A DNA stretch of 36,578 nt, taken from Verrucomicrobiota bacterium (GTDB lineage: Bacteria; Verrucomicrobiota; Verrucomicrobiia; Limisphaerales; JADLHS01). The notes beneath the pieces were generated by a model. That model saw only the letters and a list, made by a program, of their open reading frames with translations. It was not told the DNA's origin and ran no database searches. The position numbers and the translations under genes are program-made. Of this stretch, positions 34,062-36,578 are shown in pieces (position 1 is the stretch's first letter; each line of letters opens with the position of its first letter). The DNA lies in NCBI GenBank assembly GCA_025350905.1, contig JANXWY010000487.1, forward strand, positions 1-36,578. The letters are read 5' to 3'.

Positions 34062-35735
34062 ATGAACATCCCCATGCCCGCCCTCGCGTGGCTGCGAACT
34101 TACGACCGAACCTGGCTACAGGGGGACCTGGTCGCCGGCATCACGCTCGCGGCCTACCTGCTGCCGGCTGGATTGGGCGACGCGTCGCTCGCCAACCTGC
34201 CGCCCGAGGCGGGACTCTACGCGTGCCTGTTTGGCGGACTGGTGTTCTGGCTGTTCTGCAGCTCGCGGCACACGGCCATCACGGTCACCTCCGCCATCTC
34301 GCTGCTCGTGGGCGCCTCGCTGGGCGGAATTGCCGGTGGTGACTCGGCGCGGTTCGGCGCGCTCGCCGCCGGTACCGCGTTGCTCGTAGCGCTGATCGCA
34401 GTTGTCGCGTGGTTGGCCAAGGCGGGTGCGATCGTCAATTTCATCTCCGAGAGCGTAATGGTTGGGTTCAAGTGCGGCGTGGCCCTGTTCCTCGCGAGCA
34501 CCCAGTTGCCCAAATTGATTGGCATTCACGGGGCGCACGGCAACTTCTGGGAGAACAGCGGTAGTTTTCTGAAGCACCTGGGGGAGCTCAACCCCACTTC
34601 ACTTGCGATTGGAAGCGTTGCGCTGACCGTGCTGGTGCTCGGAAAGTTTTTTCTCAAGCACCAACCCGTCGCGCTGTTCGTGGTGGTCGGCGGCATTGTG
34701 GCTTCGGGCCTGCTCGGCCTCGAAGCGCGCGGGGTAAAGTTGCTGGGGGAAGTGCCACAAGGACTGCCGACCCTGGCTTTGCCGGCGCTTCACTGGGCGG
34801 ATTTGAACGAGCTGCTGCCGCTGGCGATCGCGTGTTTCCTGCTCGCCGCCGTGGAGACGGCCGCGATCGGTCGCACGTTCACCGCCAAGTACGGGGGGCG
34901 ACTCGACGCGAACCAGGAATTCCTCGCGCTCGCCGCGGCCAATCTCGCCGCCGGTTTGGGCCGCGCCTTCCCGGTCAGCGGGGGCATGTCGCAATCGCTC
35001 GTCAACGAAGGTGCGGGCGCCAAGACGCCGCTGTCCGGCGCCATTGCGGCGGGAATCATTCTGGTGGTGGTGCTGTTCTTCTCGCACTTGCTGGCCGCGC
35101 TACCCCAGCCCGTGTTGGCGGCGATCGTATTGGTGGCCGTCACCGGGTTGTTCCAGCTTTCCAACCTGCAGAAGCTTCGTCACACCAACCGGACCGAGTA
35201 TATCGTGGCCGTCAGCGCCTTCGTGGGGGTATTAAGTTTGGGCTTGCTGAAAGGGGTGCTGATCGGCGCGATCATCTCCCTGGTCCTCCTGATCCGGCGC
35301 GCATCGCGGCCGCACGTCGCCTTTCTCGGTCGCATCGCGGGCTCGCGGCGATTCTCCGATCGCGAGCGGCATCCGGACAACGAATTGATTCCCGGGGTGC
35401 TGATCTTCCGCCCCGAGTCGAGCCTGCTCTATTTCAACATGGATCACGTGCGCGACACGATTGCGGATCGGGTGCGGGCCGAAGTCCCGCCGCCGAAGCT
35501 CGTGGTGCTGGACCTTTCCGCCGCGGCCTATGTAGACATGCACAGCGCGCACATGCTCGCGGGACTCGCCGGCGAGCTCACCACTGCCGGCATTCGCGTC
35601 CAGGCGGTGGAGGCGCGCTCCGCCGTACGCGATCGCCTGCGCCACGAAGGAGTGGAGGTGAAACTCGGCGGGATCAACCGGCTCACTTCCGTCGCTGACG
35701 CGGTGGACGCTTTTCAAAAAGCGACCCCGACTTGA
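34062..35735 (+). CDS. SulP family anion transporter with STAS domain
   Basis: Encodes 557 residues from ATG 34062; a TTG at 34047 in frame is not preferred. The SulP opening is seen as WLQGDLVAGITLAAYLLPAG followed by LPPEAGLYACLFGGLVFWLF. There are about 11-12 spans to residue ~410, including FPVSGGMSQSLVNEGAGAKT, the conserved G-G-x-x-x-S...N-x-x-x-G-A-x-T motif. The C-terminal STAS domain (about 440-555) has LVVLDLSAAAYVDMHSAHML. The family carries sulfate, bicarbonate or other anions; the substrate is not readable. It is followed 46 bases later by the phosphofructokinase gene. Confidence 0.93.
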   Translation: MNIPMPALAWLRTYDRTWLQGDLVAGITLAAYLLPAGLGDASLANLPPEAGLYACLFGGLVFWLFCSSRHTAITVTSAISLLVGASLGGIAGGDSARFGALAAGTALLVALIAVVAWLAKAGAIVNFISESVMVGFKCGVALFLASTQLPKLIGIHGAHGNFWENSGSFLKHLGELNPTSLAIGSVALTVLVLGKFFLKHQPVALFVVVGGIVASGLLGLEARGVKLLGEVPQGLPTLALPALHWADLNELLPLAIACFLLAAVETAAIGRTFTAKYGGRLDANQEFLALAAANLAAGLGRAFPVSGGMSQSLVNEGAGAKTPLSGAIAAGIILVVVLFFSHLLAALPQPVLAAIVLVAVTGLFQLSNLQKLRHTNRTEYIVAVSAFVGVLSLGLLKGVLIGAIISLVLLIRRASRPHVAFLGRIAGSRRFSDRERHPDNELIPGVLIFRPESSLLYFNMDHVRDTIADRVRAEVPPPKLVVLDLSAAAYVDMHSAHMLAGLAGELTTAGIRVQAVEARSAVRDRLRHEGVEVKLGGINRLTSVADAVDAFQKATPT

Positions 35736-35781
35736 CGTTTCCAATGCGAACCAAACCAACCCACCTGTCCGCCGCGCTCCC

Positions 35782-36477
35782 ATGAACACCGCCACGCTAG
35801 GCGAACCGCGCTTCGCCTCCACTCAGAGCCACACGGTCCAAGACGACCTCCGCATCCCGGAGCATATCGAAGTCGGCGCCGCCCCAGGACTGCAATTCGA
35901 ACTCGCCGGTCCGCGCGCGAAGCTCTTTTTCGACGCGCAGCACACGCGGGCCGGCATTGTAACGTGTGGCGGCTTGTGCCCGGGCCTGAACAATGTCGTC
36001 CGCTCGCTGGTGCGCGAATTGCACTTCGGTTATGGCGTCCCGGAAGTGCTCGGCTTTCGCGGCGGTTACCGTGGGCTGGATCCGAAGCTCGGGACGGAGC
36101 CGATAAAGCTGACGCCCGCGTTCGTGGATGATATTCATCAAAAGGGTGGCACGGTGCTCGGCACCTCGCGGGGTCCCGTGGAGGTCGGCCCGGCCGTGGA
36201 TAATCTGATCGCACGCGGAGTGAACGTCCTCTTCACCATTGGCGGGGACGGCACCCAGCGCGGCGCGCATGACTTTTACCGAGAAGCCCGGCGCCGCGGT
36301 CACGCACTCGCGGTGGTCGGCGTGCCAAAGACCATTGATAATGACGTGGGTTTTGTCGCGCGCAGTTTTGGTTTTTTCAGCGCTGTCGAGGCGGCCGCGC
36401 GCGTGCTGGCTTGCGCGCACACCGAGGCGCAGAGTGTGCCGGGCGGCATCGGGCTGGTGAAGCTAAGGAAACGCTGA
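35782..36477 (+). pseudogene. ATP-type 6-phosphofructokinase, interrupted by an IS5-family insertion
   Basis: The native sequence runs from 35782 to 36466 (about 228 codons); the last codons before the stop at 36475-36477 (RKR) come from the insertion. Intact motifs are GGLCPGLN (63-70), GGDGT (154-158) and PKTIDND (182-188). Gly after the GGD Asp together with Lys in PKTIDND fits the plant-like group III ATP-dependent enzymes (from memory: G104/K124 in E. coli numbering). The protein breaks off in GIGLVKL, where family members continue with the MGR motif that binds fructose 6-phosphate. About half of the usual 400-450 residues is missing, so the product should be inactive. The rest presumably lies beyond the insertion. 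Confidence 0.88.
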
Positions 36478-36578
36478 TTTAATCCGCATGGATTTCTTTT
36501 GAACGAGGAGGCTGATTTTCTCGTCTGTGTTGCATGACCCACCAGACCAGTTTCACGCACGCCGAGTTTGCCGCCAAA
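36467..36578 (+). mobile_element. IS5-family insertion sequence, left end (runs off the window)
   Basis: The left end begins GGAAACGCTGATTTAATCC at 36467, directly after CTAA (36463-36466). CTAA fits the YTAR target preferred by the IS5 group, which duplicates 4 bases. The homology of the phosphofructokinase stops exactly here. A transposase start follows at 36534. The right end and the second CTAA copy lie outside the window. Confidence 0.82.
36534..36578 (+). CDS. IS5-family transposase, N-terminal fragment (3' cut by window)
   Basis: The first 15 codons read [15 protein letters not shown]. This matches the usual opening of IS5-group transposases (E. coli IS5 InsH starts MSHQLTFADSEFSSK). 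The window ends inside the gene, so the DDE catalytic core is not visible. Confidence 0.8.
   Translation, partial: MTHQTSFTHAEFAAK

Noticed and set aside
1-36578. CRISPR arrays, tRNA or rRNA genes
   Set aside because: I saw no regularly spaced short repeats with unique spacers and no tRNA or rRNA-like sequence on either strand; the only regular repeat is the coding 270-bp array.

Overview
The window (about 60% G+C by eye) looks like a chromosomal segment of a Verrucomicrobiota bacterium, probably from the Pedosphaera/Limisphaerales side. The clues are secreted proteins built from Ig-like and PKD-like modules, a Verrucomicrobia-style C-terminal domain ending in RFFRLTNAP, many lipoproteins, and a Gram-negative envelope with RND efflux and type VI secretion parts. 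Taxonomy is inferred from protein style only. Every gene I support lies on the + strand.

Region 1 (1-6112) encodes envelope or secreted proteins. They are a 5'-cut Ig/cadherin-like protein with a TPR/coiled-coil tail, an outer-membrane beta-barrel protein, and a 1259-residue secreted protein with a beta-propeller-like head and PKD-like repeats. Five of those repeats form an exact 270-bp tandem array. A strong intrinsic terminator closes the region.

Region 2 (6175-18527) is a compact type VI secretion (T6SS) operon. In order it holds a possible TagH-like protein without an FHA domain, TssK, TssL, TssM, a TagF-like domain fused through one membrane span to seven ~42-residue repeats, TssA, and a class I methyltransferase. 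No TssJ lipoprotein and no tail genes (tssB, C, D, E, F, G, H, I) are in the window. TssK, L, M and A give the membrane-complex and baseplate half of the machine. The TagF fusion is the most unusual gene: a family known as a cytoplasmic T6SS regulator appears anchored in the inner membrane with a large periplasmic repeat region.

Region 3 (18777-24869) is a tripartite RND efflux operon: MFP lipoprotein, AcrB/MexB-type pump and OprM-type lipoprotein. A palindromic repeat pair lies in frame inside the 5' end of the outer-membrane gene, between its start codon and its lipoprotein signal.

Region 4 (24910-36578) is a run of accessory genes: a basic Lys/Ala-rich protein, a class I polyphosphate kinase 2, a DUF2959-like protein, an exported two-domain VOC protein, two lipoproteins, a GH63/MGH1-like glucosidase, an AI-2E family permease, a SulP transporter with STAS domain, and an ATP-type phosphofructokinase. 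Short overlaps link VOC to the first lipoprotein and the glucosidase to the permease. A REP-like palindrome pair lies before the SulP gene. The phosphofructokinase is cut at about half length by the left end of an IS5-family insertion, with a CTAA target site and the first 15 codons of its transposase visible at the window edge.
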